DNA of 64,000 nt from Okapia johnstoni. Its lineage: Eukaryota; Chordata; Mammalia; Artiodactyla; Giraffidae. Positions 36,665 to 48,647 of this stretch are shown in pieces; position 1 is the stretch's first letter, and every line of letters starts with the position of its first letter. The translations under genes were made by a program, and so were the position numbers. Under the pieces are notes generated by a model. The model had not been told where the DNA came from. It ran no database searches and worked only from the letters and a program-made list of their open reading frames with translations. Location of the stretch: the NCBI GenBank assembly GCA_024291935.2, contig CM044307.1, positions 101,375,461 through 101,439,460 on the forward strand, in the 5' to 3' direction.

Positions 36665-36690
36665 TGTGTGTGTGTGTGTGTGTGTATTTA
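36665..36690. repeat. (TG)n microsatellite
   Basis: A run of about ten tg dinucleotides about 170 bp after exon F. Confidence 0.9.
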
Positions 36691-37079
36691 TGTAATGTAT
36701 CTACTTTAGAAAGCATTAGTTTAGTGACTTAAAAAAAATAAAAATAGCTTTTACAAGCACGTATATTCTACTTTTTAATCAAATTTGAAGTTAGCTTTGT
36801 TATTTTTCTCTTAATCTGCTTATATTTCCATGTTATTGTAATTTTGGATAATGGTTTGAAGGTTTCTAAAGAACAGTTTCTCAAAGAACAACGGATTTTA
36901 ATTGGTTCCATTCAACAAATATTTCCTGGGTGCGTATGATATCTTTTATATTTACAAAAAATTTATCCCTTTACGGTGCTAAATATACAAAATCTAAGAA
37001 CACTTTATTAAAATATTAAAAAAGAACATGAGAAAAGCACTCATATTAGTTAGGCCATGTGAAAATGTTTACAGTTAAG

Positions 37080-37190
37080 AGACATGTGGTGACACTAGTG
37101 GTTAAAAAAATCCGCCTGCCTATGTAGGAGACACAAGGCGGACTGCAGTCCATGGATCGCAGAGTTGGATACAACAGAGCAACACACACA
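37080..37190 (+). repeat. Bov-tA SINE, internally deleted
   Basis: The tRNA-like head (gtggtgacactagtggttaa) passes directly into the 3' end of the body (ggactgcagtccatggatcg, agttggatacaacagagcaa). Most of the Bov-A core is missing. Confidence 0.75.
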
Positions 37191-37509
37191 CACAGTATTG
37201 CCAGGGGGTGGTAAAGAATACAGGCATTTTCTCATTCCTCCCTATTTTCAGTATAATGTCAATATGTTCTTTAGTTTTGACTCAAGAGAAAAAGCTGTGT
37301 AAATATGTGATCATACATAACTGAGATGACCATCTAAATGGAAGAAATGATAAGAAAGAGACACTTGCCTGTTTTTAAAATCTAATTGCAAATCTGCCTA
37401 TTTGCAGAGTCAAATATCATAATAACAGGAGAGCAGGCATACCAAGAGTAGGCATCCCCCAAATGATAAAAGAAAAATGCAAGCTTTTACTTATGCAGTG
37501 GTAAAAATC

Positions 37510-37712
37510 GAAGAAGTCGCTCAGTCATGTCCGACTTTTGTGACCCCATGGATTGTAGCCCACCAGGCTCCTCTGTCCATGGAGTTCTCCAGGCAAGAAC
37601 ACTGGAGTGGGTTGCCGTTTCCTTCTCCAGGGGATCTTCCTGACCCAGGGATCGAACCCAGGTCTCCAGCATTGCAGGCAGACACTTTACCATCTGAGCC
37701 GCCAGGGAAATG
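37510..37712 (-). repeat. Bov-tA SINE
   Basis: Antisense body (gtcgctcagtcatgtccgac, tggagtgggttgccgtttcc) and tRNA-like head (gatcgaacccaggtctcca, ccgccaggga). Confidence 0.92.
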
Positions 37713-38134
37713 ATGACTGTTTCTCTGCAGAAACATAAGTTAAAGAGTAGGCAAACTTTTTCTAACTGACACCTGAAGATTATTTGGCACAGATATTTTC
37801 TATCATAATCTCACATTCAAATTATATGTTAAGATATACTATTCAAAATAATAAAGATTATCTTTTAATGTGATATAAGAAGCTGTTACTGATAGGTAAT
37901 ATAGCCAACCTCATTCTGCTTAGATCTATTTTTTACAGAATTTAAATTTTTATTCCTTTGAATTCTCTTATTTCAGGACTATAGGGAAGCCCCTATTCTC
38001 TTTCTTACCCCACACTTTATTAGCTACTGTTGTAACTTTTATTCAGTTCAAATATATGTTAGCCATTGCAGAATTTCAAAGGGCATTTGACATGGTGCAT
38101 TTGATATCTTCAAATGTCAATATCAAATCTACAT

Positions 38135-38330
38135 GATATGGGGAAATCCTGTTTAGTATTTTATGTGTGTTATTTCATTTAGTATTCAGAATAATCTTAT
38201 GACATAGGTATATTGTTTCTATTTTAAAGTAAAGGAAAATAGGATAAACTTTTTAACTGAGAATTGGTAGAGCTGCAATTTAAAGCAAGGCTGTCTGATT
38301 CCAGTTATGGCATTTAGAAAAGCTTAAGAG
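38135..38330 (-). repeat. MIR SINE
   Basis: ttatttcatttagtattcag, atcttatgacataggtatat and ggctgtctgattccagtt give a diverged antisense MIR. Confidence 0.5.
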
Positions 38331-38559
38331 TTCTCATTTATGACACTTTTTCTGTCTATTCTAGTGTATTTGACTAGATGTTTCAAGCCAAAATAGTTTC
38401 TATCTTTTAAATTCTAAGAATATTTAGTCTAAATGATTACCTATTTATTTTTAAAATTTGCCTAATTAGATTGTAAACTGTAAAGTCAGACACTGTGTTT
38501 ATGGTCTCATTTTCATTACAGAAATAATCATGGTGTCTTAGAGTGAATATAGTAGAAAG

Positions 38560-38790
38560 AAATTGAGCTTTAGAAATAAACACAACTTCAACTGAATTCT
38601 GATTCTGCCACTTATTCCTGTGATATGGGGCAAGTTACTTGACCTCTCTCTACCAGTTTTCTCATCTGAAAAATATTGACAATAATTCCTTGTATTTTGA
38701 TTATGTGGATAAAATGAGATGTGTAAAATCCCTAGTCAATTTCTGAGTGTACAGAAGTTGCTTAATAAATAGTAACTGAAATTGTTATTG
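38560..38790 (+). repeat. MIR SINE
   Basis: ctgattctgccacttattcc, ggggcaagttacttgacctc, agttttctcatctgaaaaat and cttaataaatagtaactg are the MIR core and tail in order. Confidence 0.8.
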
Positions 38791-39057
38791 CTTCTAATAG
38801 ACATTAAACTTGATTATTAATTTCTCTACCAGGAATCTGAGAAATCTGTTGATTCAGACTATGTTGCAAATATTCACTTAAGGGAAATGGAAATACTGAA
38901 TAGCTCTATATTTGCTTCTACTTCGAGAGTATTGTTAGAATTAGAGGGGAAAGTATCTTTATTATTTATCTTATGGACAAATCAAAGTTTTATTATTTCA
39001 GACTCTGTTTAATCAGAGAGTATAAACCTTGAATGTAATTTTTGTGGTCTATTCTAG

Positions 39058-39127
39058 GTTGCTGCAGAAAACAGTGCTGGCATTGGAGTGTTTAGTGACC
39101 CATTTCTCTTCCAAACTGCAGAAAGTG
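39058..39127 (+). CDS. PTPRQ: PTPRQ exon G: end of FN3 domain d
   Basis: This short 70-bp exon has acceptor attctag. It encodes VAAENSAGIGVFSDPFLFQT, the classic FN3 strand F-G stretch, then AES before a phase-1 donor. Two overlapping donors are present: gtaatt after position 39127 (chosen, because it fits the U1 consensus better) and gtggta after 39124. Both leave phase 1, so use of the second would only remove one residue. The domain made with exon F is about 99 residues, slightly longer than average. Confidence 0.92.
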
Positions 39128-39551
39128 GTAATTTTCCTTAATTATTTATTCTGAATTAACTTAGTGAAGAGTTTTCATCATTTAAAATAAATAGGAATAT
39201 AAACAAAATCTGGCACTAAAATGCATAAAATTTTCAAAGCATCGCCATTCAATTACTTTTAGAGTCTTCTTGGATAGTGAATTTATTCATTAAAATATAT
39301 GTTATTTCTGATGGTAAAAACACTAAGTGCTATCTTAGAAAACTTAAAAATACCCCAAAATACAAAAAAAAAAAAATCCCAAATGAAAGTTATCCATGGC
39401 CCTGTTATATAAAAACATACATTTCTGGCTGATCTTTTTTCTTCTATGAATATATGCCTTTGTGACTATATATTAGCGAAAATAGGCTTGTGCCATATAT
39501 GCAAATTTGCATCTTGCATTTTAAAATCAAATCATAAGTATTATTATGACA

Positions 39552-39848
39552 TTCAGTTCAGTTCAGTTCAGTTGCTCAGTCGTGCCCGACTCTTTGCGAC
39601 CCCATGAATCGCAGCACGCCAGGCCTCCCTGTCCATCACCAACTCCCGGAGTCTACCCAAACTCATGTCCATTGAGTTGGTGGTGCCATCCAGCCATCTC
39701 ATCCTCTGTCGTCCCCTTTTCCTCCTGCCCCCAATCCTTCCCAGCATCAGGGTCTTTTCCAGTGAGTCAATTCTTTGCATGATGTGGCCAAAGTATTGGA
39801 GTTTCAGCTTCAACATCAGTCCTTCTAATGAACACCCAGGACTGATCA
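39552..39848 (-). mobile_element. BovB 3' fragment (about 0.3 kb)
   Basis: Four ttcag units open the fragment. The minus-strand frame encodes [20 protein letters not shown] and [18 protein letters not shown], the BovB C-terminus. It is 425 bp after exon G. Confidence 0.92.
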
Positions 39849-39859
39849 AATATGGATTG

Positions 39860-40680
39860 TAATGGTCATCATATTATTCCATACCTTCCAGTCATTACCA
39901 AACCAACTTAAGCTACCTCCATTTTCCCAGTGACTTAGAAGAAAAATTTGACGTCATCCTTGATTGCAATCAGTCAGTAGTACTGTATAATCTATCAAGA
40001 AATCCTGCCAGCATTATATCAAAATATATCCTGAATCTCACCCTTATTGTTAATCACCCTATGTAATCTATCATCATTTCTTGCCTTATCATTTGAAAGC
40101 CTCTTCGTTGGTTTTCCTATTTCTAGCTTACCTGCCTATAGTGTACTCTCCCCACTAGAGTCACATCATCTTTTGAAGCAGAAGCTAGGTTACCATTACT
40201 TCTCTCTTCCTAACATGTCTCCTGTCTCATTCAGAGCAAGAACCTAAGTCCTTCCCATGACCTACAGTGCTCTGGGTGCACTTAACCCTTACTGAATCAT
40301 CTCTTTATATTCTCCATCTCCTTCCATCCACTCCAGTCACACTGGTCTTCCATCTTAGGGTCTTTTCTCTTGCTGTTCCTATTGCCTGGAATACTCCTTC
40401 ACTAAATATCCACGGGGGTTTCCCCAGTGGCTCAGCAGATAAAGAATCTGCCTGCAGTGCAGGAGACACAGGTTTAATCCCTGGGTCGGGAAGATTTCCT
40501 CGAGGAGGAAGATGGCAACCCACTTCGCAAAGAGTCAGACGTGACTAAGGAAATATCCATAGAACTCTCTCCCCAGTTGATCCAAATCTCACTTTACCTT
40601 TCCTGACTACACCTTCTAAAATAACCCCTATTTCCTTCTATCCATCTTTATTGCCAACAAATTAATTTTTCTCCATTTGA
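39860..40680 (+). repeat. L2 LINE fragment, split by a SINE
   Basis: Stretches such as cctattgcctggaatactc and cttccatccactccagtcac are typical of the L2 3' region. The Bov-tA at 40413-40550 interrupts it. The 5' limit is uncertain. Confidence 0.5.
40404..40559 (+). repeat. Bov-tA SINE, shortened, with target-site duplication
   Basis: The head ccccagtggctcagcagata and gtttaatccctgggtcggga lead into a shortened body. The 9-bp direct repeat aaatatcca flanks it (40404-40412 and 40551-40559). Confidence 0.9.
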
Positions 40681-40952
40681 ATAGCTTGACATATAACACA
40701 TTTACTTGCTTTTTATTGCAAATATTAGCTTAGTAGAATATAACATTTGTGATAAAAAGAAGCTTTTATGGAATGGAGGTAATTTAGTTAGTTAGTAATT
40801 TGGCTGTTTATTTATAACACCAAACAGAACCAATAAATAGAAAAATAGTTAGTAAATAATGGCATCTCCAATCAATAGCAAATATTTTTAGTGAAGTTTA
40901 TCTTCCAGTGGGATAGGATAAATAAATGGGTTACTAAGTAATAGATAGAAGT

Positions 40953-41156
40953 GTTACTCACTCAGACGTGTACAACTCTGCAACTCCATGGACTGTAGCC
41001 CACCAGGCTCCTCTGTCCGTGAAATTCTCCAGGCAAGAATATTGGAGTGGGTTGCCATTCCCTTCTCCAGGAGGATCTTCCCGACCCAGGGATTGAACCC
41101 AGGTCTCTTGCATTGCAGGCAGATTCTTTAAACCATCTGAGCCACCAGGGAAGCCC
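40953..41156 (-). repeat. Bov-tA SINE
   Basis: Antisense body (tggactgtagcccaccaggc, tggagtgggttgccattccc) and head ending ctgagccaccagggaagccc. Confidence 0.93.
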
Positions 41157-41211
41157 AAGTAACACACTAGAGAAGTGCTATAAAAAAGTTTCTATAATTT
41201 TATGTAACTAT

Positions 41212-41668
41212 AAGGTCCATCTAGTGAAGGCTATGGTTTTTCCAGTGATCAGGTATGGATGTGAGAGTTGGACTATAAAGAAAACTGAGTGCCAAAGAAT
41301 TGACACTTTTGAACTGTGGTGTTGGAGAAGACTCCTGAGAGTCCCTTGGACTGCAAGGAATCCAACCAGTCCATCCTAAAGGAGATCAGTCCTGGGTGTT
41401 CATTGGAAGGACTGATGCTGAAGCTGAAACTCCAATACTTTGGCCACCTGATGCGAAGAATTGACTCATTGGAAAAGACCCTGATGCTGGGAAGGATTGG
41501 GGGTAGGAGGAGAAGGGGACGCTAGAGGATGAGATGGTTGGATGGCATCACCAACTCGATGGACATGGATTTGGGTGGACTCAGGGAGTTGGTGATGGAC
41601 AGGGAGGCCTGGTGTGCTGCAGTTCATGGGGTCACAAAGAGTCAGACACAACTGAGCTACTGAACTGA
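41212..41668 (+). mobile_element. BovB 3' fragment, sense orientation
   Basis: The plus-strand frame encodes [20 protein letters not shown] and [20 protein letters not shown], the BovB C-terminus, and ends with ctactgaactgaa. It is the only clear BovB copy on the plus strand here, and faces the antisense copy at 39552-39848. Confidence 0.92.
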
Positions 41669-43739
41669 ATAAATATTTTGTATATTTAAAGATAAAAATC
41701 TTCCAGCAGTTCATTGCCAAAAGGATAAACTGAAGTGGACCCTGGGTATCTCGAGAGGATTATGCAGTTGTCAGTGTTAAAAGAAACATGTGACAAGCTT
41801 TATGTCTGGTTCTTATTTGAAACCCCACTGAGAGATGCTCTATGCCATAGGAAGAATTAAGAGAAAATTCTAGAGTTTATTTAAAATTAGAAAGTAATGA
41901 TTCTTGAAGTCTTTTACTATATTGAACCTACTTATATTCAGATTGTTAGCACAACTAAAAACTGAGAAAATTATTATTTTTAAGATTAAGTATTCGTTAG
42001 GATGTGAAAGACAATTTATGACTTACACTTTTAGAGAAAATAATTGGAATAATTTTTGAATGACTTAACAAATAGTTTGATCTTTTTTAAAAACACTCAT
42101 CTTGGTAAAGCCTGATACATTATGAGTTCAGATTATGATTTCAACTTAACATCATTTTGAACTTTATATATTTTATATTCTGCTAACTGACATAATTTCT
42201 AGAGTCATTCTCTCTCTTGGCAAATTATGATTGGGACAAACTAAAACTCTAGGTTGGCATGGAAATAATCCTGGAACAGGAGTTTCATTCTGTTTCTGAC
42301 TTGCTGTGTTTTCTTGGGGAAATTACATAATCACATAATCACTCTTACCTTATCATTTTAAAAAAATGTTGAGGTTAAAATGCAAATCTAAGTTTAGTTA
42401 GATCAGTTATATCCAATGTTTTCCCCCAAAGCCTCCTTTTTATTACTTATGTTATGCCGAACTCAAATTTAATGAAAATTTCTGTGGAATAAATAAATTG
42501 CATTTATTATTATTAAGCCATAAATAATTTCTCTCTTCACGAATAAAAATACTCCTGAAGTATTCATACAGTTAGCCCATTATACCATTCTAAGCTGATA
42601 TTACATCCACAAGTACAAAATCTCAACTTTTTAATCTCCCATGCATCATTATTTCAGACAAATGTAGAATTTATTTTAGCTTTAAAATATTAGAAATATC
42701 CCTTGTACCTTCATTTTTAACTTGATGGATCTTTAGTAATGTAGGAAAATTCTTTATAGAAGTCTCTGTATTTTATTTAGAAAGATTTTTTTTCTGGTTC
42801 AAGAAAATATATGTTTTGTATAGTGCATATTTTGAAAAGTTTTAGTTAGTTTCACATACTTGTATATTTACTTGTTTAGCTATGACCTCAAAGTGTGTGA
42901 AAGGATTATCTGAAAGATGATGTGACTTTATAAATAGAATTTTTTGATACTTTAGTATCATATCTTTACTTGGAGCAAGATGGATAAATTCACTCTATAA
43001 AAATCAAGAGATGATGGGATTTTGGTTTCTAAAAGTCCAGAGGTAGGAACTAGAATATTTAAAGTACAGGAAGACCTGTCAGCTACAAAAAAGAGCCAGA
43101 ATTAGTCTTCGGACACCATCAAGTCAAAAAAAGAAAACACAGATTTTATTGGGGCAAAAATAATATAGTTAATAAGAAAACCTCTTTTTCACTAAATGTT
43201 GTTTAATAGATTTAATTAATTTTTATCTATTATATTGAGTTTGCTTTAAGAGATATTTTGAAATCATACTTTGGAATTTTAAAAGTTTGATTACCTTATA
43301 AAATCAAATTTCTCTACACTTGAGCATATTCTCATGATTGCTAAGGCTGATTTGGAAATGTGCCAGCTTGTATGCAGTCTGTTATTAATATAAACTTCAG
43401 GCATTTTTACAAAATTTACATACTTGAGACAAAGAAATGATTGTTCTGTATTGTAAAGGACATTGATTATTTACTTGGTCAGTTTTCCACAGCTAGCTTA
43501 ATTATTATGCAGACCCACAGCTTACTAATATTTAATAACAAGGTATCATGAATTCTGATGAAAGTTGATTTTGAGGGTGTATAAAGGTTAAAATATAATA
43601 ATCACAACCAATTTGTGGTATCCACTTTATATTAGACACTGGATACTTACTTACATTAAAAAATGTGATTTTTGTGCAAATAGTTGGATAATTGTTTGAA
43701 TTTGCCAATTCTTCATTATCTAAGAATTTGCTACTTCTT
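41669..43739. other. Intron G-H, no recognised feature
   Basis: About 2 kb of AT-rich sequence with no exon, repeat or RNA gene that I can support. Confidence 0.45.
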
Positions 43740-44038
43740 CATTATCTAAGGTGGGGAAGGCAATGGCACCCCACTCCAGAATTCTTGCCTGGAAAATCCC
43801 ATGGATGGAGGAGTCTGGTAGGCTGCAGTCCATGGGGTTGCTGAGAGTCAGACACAACTGAGCAACTTCACTTTCACTTTTCACTTTCATGCACTGGAGA
43901 AGGAAATGGCAACCCACTCCAGTGTTCTTGCCTGGAGAATCTCAGGGATGGCGGAGCCTGGTGGGCTGCTGTCTATGGGGTTGCACAGAGTCGGACATGA
44001 CTGAAGGGACTTAGCAGCAGCAACAGCATTATCTAAGG
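43740..44038 (+). mobile_element. Bov-A2 SINE with target-site duplication
   Basis: Two Bov-A monomers (ggaaggcaatggcaccccac and actggagaaggaaatggcaa) lie at 43752-44026. The 12-bp direct repeat cattatctaagg flanks them at 43740-43751 and 44027-44038. A related cttcattatctaag copy lies just upstream at 43711-43724, a local pre-insertion duplication. Confidence 0.95.
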
Positions 44039-44187
44039 AATTTACATAATTCCAAAGTATATCAGATGGTAACATAGTCATTATTCAAATTTGTATAACC
44101 ACAAACAACTATTGATTAAATATTTTTCAGACTTATTTGAAATAGTTTATTGATGGATTTATTGACCTATTAATCCTGAAAAAAGCT

Positions 44188-45248
44188 TCAGTTCAGTTCA
44201 GTCGCTCAGTCGTGTCCGACTCTCTGTGACCCCATGAACCGCAGCATGCCAGGCCTCCCTGTCCATCACCAACTCCCTGAGTCCATCCAAACCCATGTCC
44301 ATCAAGTCGATGATGCTATCCAATCATCTCATCCTCTGTCGTCCCCTTCTCCTCCTTCCCTCAACCTTTCCCAGCATCAGGGTCTTTACAAATGAGTCAA
44401 CTCTTCGCATCAGGAGGCCAAATTATTGGAATTTCAGCTTCAACATCAGTCTTTCCAATGAACACCCAGGACTGATTTCCTTTAGGATGGACTGGTTGGA
44501 TCTCCTTGCAGTCCAAGGGACTCCCAAGAGTCTTCTCCAACATCACAGTTCAAAAGCATCAATTCTTTGGCATTCAGCTTTCTTTACAGTCCAACTCTCA
44601 CATCCATACATGACCACTGGGAAAACCATAGCCTTGACTAGACGGACCTTTGTTGGCAAAGTAATGTCTCTGCTTTTTAATGTGCTGCCTAGTTTGGTCA
44701 TAACTTTCCTTCCAAGGAGTAAGTGTCTTTTAATTTCATGGCTGCAATCACCATCTGCAGTGATTTTGGAGCCTCCCAAAATAAAGTCTCTCACTGTTTC
44801 CACTGTTTCCCCATCTATTTCCCATGAAGTGATGGGACCAGATGCCATGATCTTAGTTTTCTGAATGTTGAGCTTTAAACCAACTTTTTCACTCTCCTCT
44901 TTCACTTTCATTAAGAGGCTCTTTAGTTCCTCTTCACTTTCTGCCATAAGGGTGGTGTCATCTGCCTATCTGAGGTTATTGATATTTCTCTCACCAATCT
45001 TGATTCCAGCTTGTGCTTCATCCAGCCCAACATTTCTCATGATGTACTCTACATATAAGTTAAATAAGCAGGATGACAAATATACAGCCTTGACATACTG
45101 CTTTTCCTACTTGGAACCAGTCTGTTGTTCCATGTCCAGTTCTAATTGTTGCTTCCTGACCTGCATACAGGTTTCTCAAGAGGCAGGTCAGGTGGTCTGG
45201 TATTCCCATCTCTTTCAGAATTTTCCAGTTTATTGTGATCCACACAGC
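44188..45248 (-). mobile_element. BovB, 5'-truncated, about 1.06 kb
   Basis: It begins with ttcagttcagttcagtcgct. The minus strand encodes the RT C-terminal half ([40 protein letters not shown]). Homology ends near 45248, only 245 bp before exon H. Plus-strand open frames across it are antisense artefacts. Confidence 0.92.
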
Positions 45249-45492
45249 TTATTTGCCTCTTAAACACAGGTCTGTGGTCCCAATTTCTAATTTGTTATTT
45301 TAGGCAAAATCAATTCAAAAAGTATACCCTAGTGTATGTTTTAAGAAGTATTACCCAAATAGATTTTATCCAATGTACTACATATTTAATTTGATATAAC
45401 ATGGGAATTGTAACATCCCCGAATTATATAAATGTCATTCTAAGTATTATAACAATATTTTTCTTCTCCTTCAATCCCTTACATGTCCCCAG

Positions 45493-45692
45493 CTCCAGGA
45501 AAAGTGGTGAATCTCACCGTCGAGGCCTTTAACTATTCAGCAGTAAACCTGATTTGGTATTTACCTCGGCAGCCAAATGGCAAAATTACCAGCTTCAAGA
45601 TTAGTGTTAAACATGCCAGAAGTGGGATAGTCGTGAAGGATGTTTCAATCAGAGTAGAGGACATTTTGACCGGGAAGCTGCCAGGATGTAAT
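45493..45692 (+). CDS. PTPRQ: PTPRQ exon H: first part of FN3 domain e
   Basis: The exon is 200 bp, phase 1 in and phase 0 out, with acceptor ccccag and donor gtaagt. It encodes 66 whole codons: [32 protein letters not shown] (Trp and NG turn), [20 protein letters not shown], and [11 protein letters not shown]. Sequons NLT and NYS are visible. These stretches are the clearest PTPRQ signature in the window. The upstream intron (6.4 kb) is the most SINE- and BovB-rich of the region. Confidence 0.96.
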
Positions 45693-46772
45693 GTAAGTCT
45701 CATGGAACATTTTCTGTGTCTCAAAAATTTTAGGTGAATTATATCTTGAAACTCCCAGCATCTGGATACTATGTATTTTACCAAAGTGATTATTAGCTAT
45801 TTGATTACTTATAGTATTATATTATATACACTTGGCTATAGTTAAGGTAAAATAAGAGAAGAGTTTGAGAATTCAAGAGTGAGATATAAAAAAGTCCCTT
45901 AGGGAGCTCTGAAAAGACTTGATAGGCATAGCATTTGTGATAGGTCTCGGAGTAAGTAGGTGATTGTGTGAGGGTGGAGGATACTTTATAAGCCTTAAAG
46001 TAGGAAAGCATAGGATATCACTGGGAAAAAGATAATACTTCCATGTGACAGGAGAGGAAGGGAGCAAAATAGTAAAGTTTAAATTTGTGGAATTCGATTG
46101 TTTTTGTTGTATATTGTCTTTAGTGAAGAATTTGTTACTACGCTAAGCATTGATGTGAAATCCTTGGAAATACTGTAATTATGCTTTTAAAAGATTAATT
46201 TTAGTGATCATTGTGATACTGTTGATGAAAAGACAAACAAAATTACTTTTCTCTTAAATGCTTTAAGTTAATGGAAGCCACAAATATTTTTAATTTAGAT
46301 ATATTTCTAATATACATAAACACACACCCACATGTTCTTTTGGTGTTATCTTTTGAATATTTATGGGGAAAAATGATCATAATAGTAAGACAGTGATGTT
46401 TAAGACAGTGTTTGAAATTTCACAAAAGGAAAAAAAATTATCTTTTTGGCTCTTAAACTTTTAATGTGGATTTAAAAGTAATTTTTAATAATTTTGCTGT
46501 AGTTATACCTTTATTCAAAGTCACATGAAATCCTATTCATAAGAAATATTAAGGTATAAATAAACATATTCTATTCTAAAACTGTGGACAATGGTATTAA
46601 CCATGTAACTGTAGAAAATAAATGGGCATAATTAAAATCTAGTAGATTTATCTGTAGCTATAACGAGTAGTACACACACAAAATAATATTTGTAATATAA
46701 AAAAAAAAGAATCACACTTATCTTTACCAAGCGATACATTATTTTCCCATTTATGATTATTTTATTCACTAG
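45693..46772. other. Intron H-I, no recognised repeat
   Basis: AT-rich intron of 1,080 bp. I see only an A-rich tract near 46697 and no element. Confidence 0.5.
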
Positions 46773-47022
46773 GAGAATAATGAATCGTTTTTATGGAGTA
46801 CAACCAGCCCTTCGCCAACCCTGGAGAGAGTCACGCGTCCATCACGTACGACGTATTCATCTAGCACATTGTCAGGGAGTAAGATTAGCTCTGTGTGGAA
46901 AGAGCCTATTAGTTTTGTAGTGACACATTTGAGACCTTATACGACGTATCTTTTTGAAGTTTCTGCTGTTACAACTGAAGCAGGTTATATTGATAGTACG
47001 ATTGTCAGAACACCGGAATCAG
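46773..47022 (+). CDS. PTPRQ: PTPRQ exon I: Ser/Thr-rich insert and end of FN3 domain e
   Basis: This 250-bp exon (acceptor cactag, donor gtatgt) encodes 83 residues, phase 0 in and phase 1 out. The first 40 or so residues are a hydrophilic Ser/Thr-rich segment (for example STTSPSP and [13 protein letters not shown]) that ordinary FN3 domains lack. The rest is normal FN3: [20 protein letters not shown] and then IVRTPES. Domain e is therefore about 150 residues rather than about 90. The insert DNA is unusually rich in CpG for this AT-rich neighbourhood. One sequon (NES) lies at the start. The insert may be an O-glycosylated loop; that is inference. Confidence 0.95.
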
Positions 47023-47654
47023 GTATGTGTTTGTTTTTTTTTTTTTTTTTGGTAGGAAAAAAGTTAAATTATTCATAGAATAATCTTTCTTTTTTTTTTT
47101 TCATGTAGATCTTTTTTGTTAAAGATCTTCCTTCTCTTTGAGTAACTTTTTTCTCTCTAATAATGGATAGTAAGCATGCCATTTGGAGCATCTTCAACTT
47201 CCATACTCTTTTAAGATACTGACATAAGCATCTAAAAGGAAAAAGGAGATTTGAAAGAAAAGATTCTTGAGCTAATTACCATGCACCTAAGATCAGCTCT
47301 TATCATTCTGTGATCTCAGGAATTTTTAATAATTGCCTCTGTTCATCTCCATTTTACATTATCGTCTGGTGATGACTCCTCTCACTGATATTGCTGTTAT
47401 CAGATGTGGAGATAACACCTGCAGTAGCAGGAATATCATGTGATTAACATTCAGTATCAGATAAAACCAGTAGTTAGAAAATGACTACCTACCTGTATCT
47501 TCTCTGTACTGCAGTTTCTTTCTGTGATGAATGGAGACATCATCATTGTGGGTATGGTGTTAGTACTAAATGAGCATTATTAGATACTATTACTACTAAA
47601 TTCTAAGAGTACATATTTCTAGGTATAATATTTGTATGTTTAATTATATTATGT

Positions 47655-47852
47655 AGGCTGTGCTGTGCTTAGTGTTTCAGTTGTGTCCGACTCTTTGCGA
47701 CCCCATGGACTGTAGCCCGCCAGGCTCCTGTGTCCATGGGATTTCCCAGGCAAGAATACTGGAGGGGGTAGCCTATCCTTTCTCGAGGGGATCTTCCTAA
47801 CCCAGGAGTGGAACTGGGGTCTCCTGCATTGCAGGCGGATTCTTACCAGCTG
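47655..47852 (-). repeat. Bov-tA SINE
   Basis: Antisense body (ccgactctttgcgaccccat, ggcaagaatactggaggggg) and a head with gcattgcaggcggattctta. Confidence 0.92.
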
Positions 47853-48518
47853 CAATACTGTTATGTCACTCTATTACATACTACAAGATGAAATATATAG
47901 TAGCAGGCATTCAGTTATGATTGATAATTTTTAGGTCACTGGGCATTATTTCTGGTAGGGTAATTTCACTAAAGCATAGTATTTTTTATTTCATTAAAGG
48001 TTTATGTCCTCACCGATATTACATTGGAATATAGGCAGTTGAGGTTAAATTTGAACAACTCCTCTCAGCAATTATTATTATTTTTATGTCACAGATATTG
48101 ATGGAATATAGGTTAAAAATTTCTGCCAGAACCAATACAGAATTGTTGAGAAAAAGTAAAATCACTGCCCTTAGACCAAAAGTTGAGTTACTACAACAGA
48201 GGGAGAGTATTTATCAAGCCAGATGCTCAGGGCTTGTTGAATGCAATACATATTAATATATATGCTTCAGGACAACATAACTGTACAAAGAACTGCACAG
48301 AAATGAAACAGTGCAGTCATGTACAACATTAAATAAAAATAGTAATGATTGCAAATAAGGAGTTTAATGATCCACCATTTATTCGCATGTTTCAATTATA
48401 GCCTATTTTTTCAGTTGAAAAAATGCTTTTCTGTGTGATATTTTATTTTTTCTCTGATTTTGTATTTTGTGTATTTAATAAGGTGCTTTTAATTCATTTT
48501 TTTCCATAATAATTTTAG
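47853..48518. other. Intron I-J, 3' part without recognised feature
   Basis: AT-rich sequence leading to the T-rich acceptor of exon J. Confidence 0.45.
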
Positions 48519-48647
48519 AGCCTGAAGGACCACCACAAAACTGTATAACAGGCAATGTTACAGGAAAGTCCTTTGCAATATCATGGGACCCACCAACTGT
48601 AGTAACAGGAAAATTTAGTTACAGAGTTGAATTATATGGGCCATCAG
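48519..48647 (+). CDS. PTPRQ: PTPRQ exon J: first half of FN3 domain f
   Basis: The exon is 129 bp with phase-1 borders at both ends (acceptor ttttag, donor gtaagt). It encodes 42 whole codons: [19 protein letters not shown], then [20 protein letters not shown] (Trp and strand C), ending in GPS. One sequon (NVT) is seen. Here the domain is split by a phase-1 intron, unlike most of its neighbours, which use phase 0. A methionine-started ORF search misses this exon because no ATG falls in the frame. Confidence 0.95.

Noticed and set aside
44295..44864. 189-codon plus-strand open frame
   Set aside because: It is the complement of a BovB reverse transcriptase segment. The same false frame appears at the other antisense BovB copies (for example 29570 and 10884).
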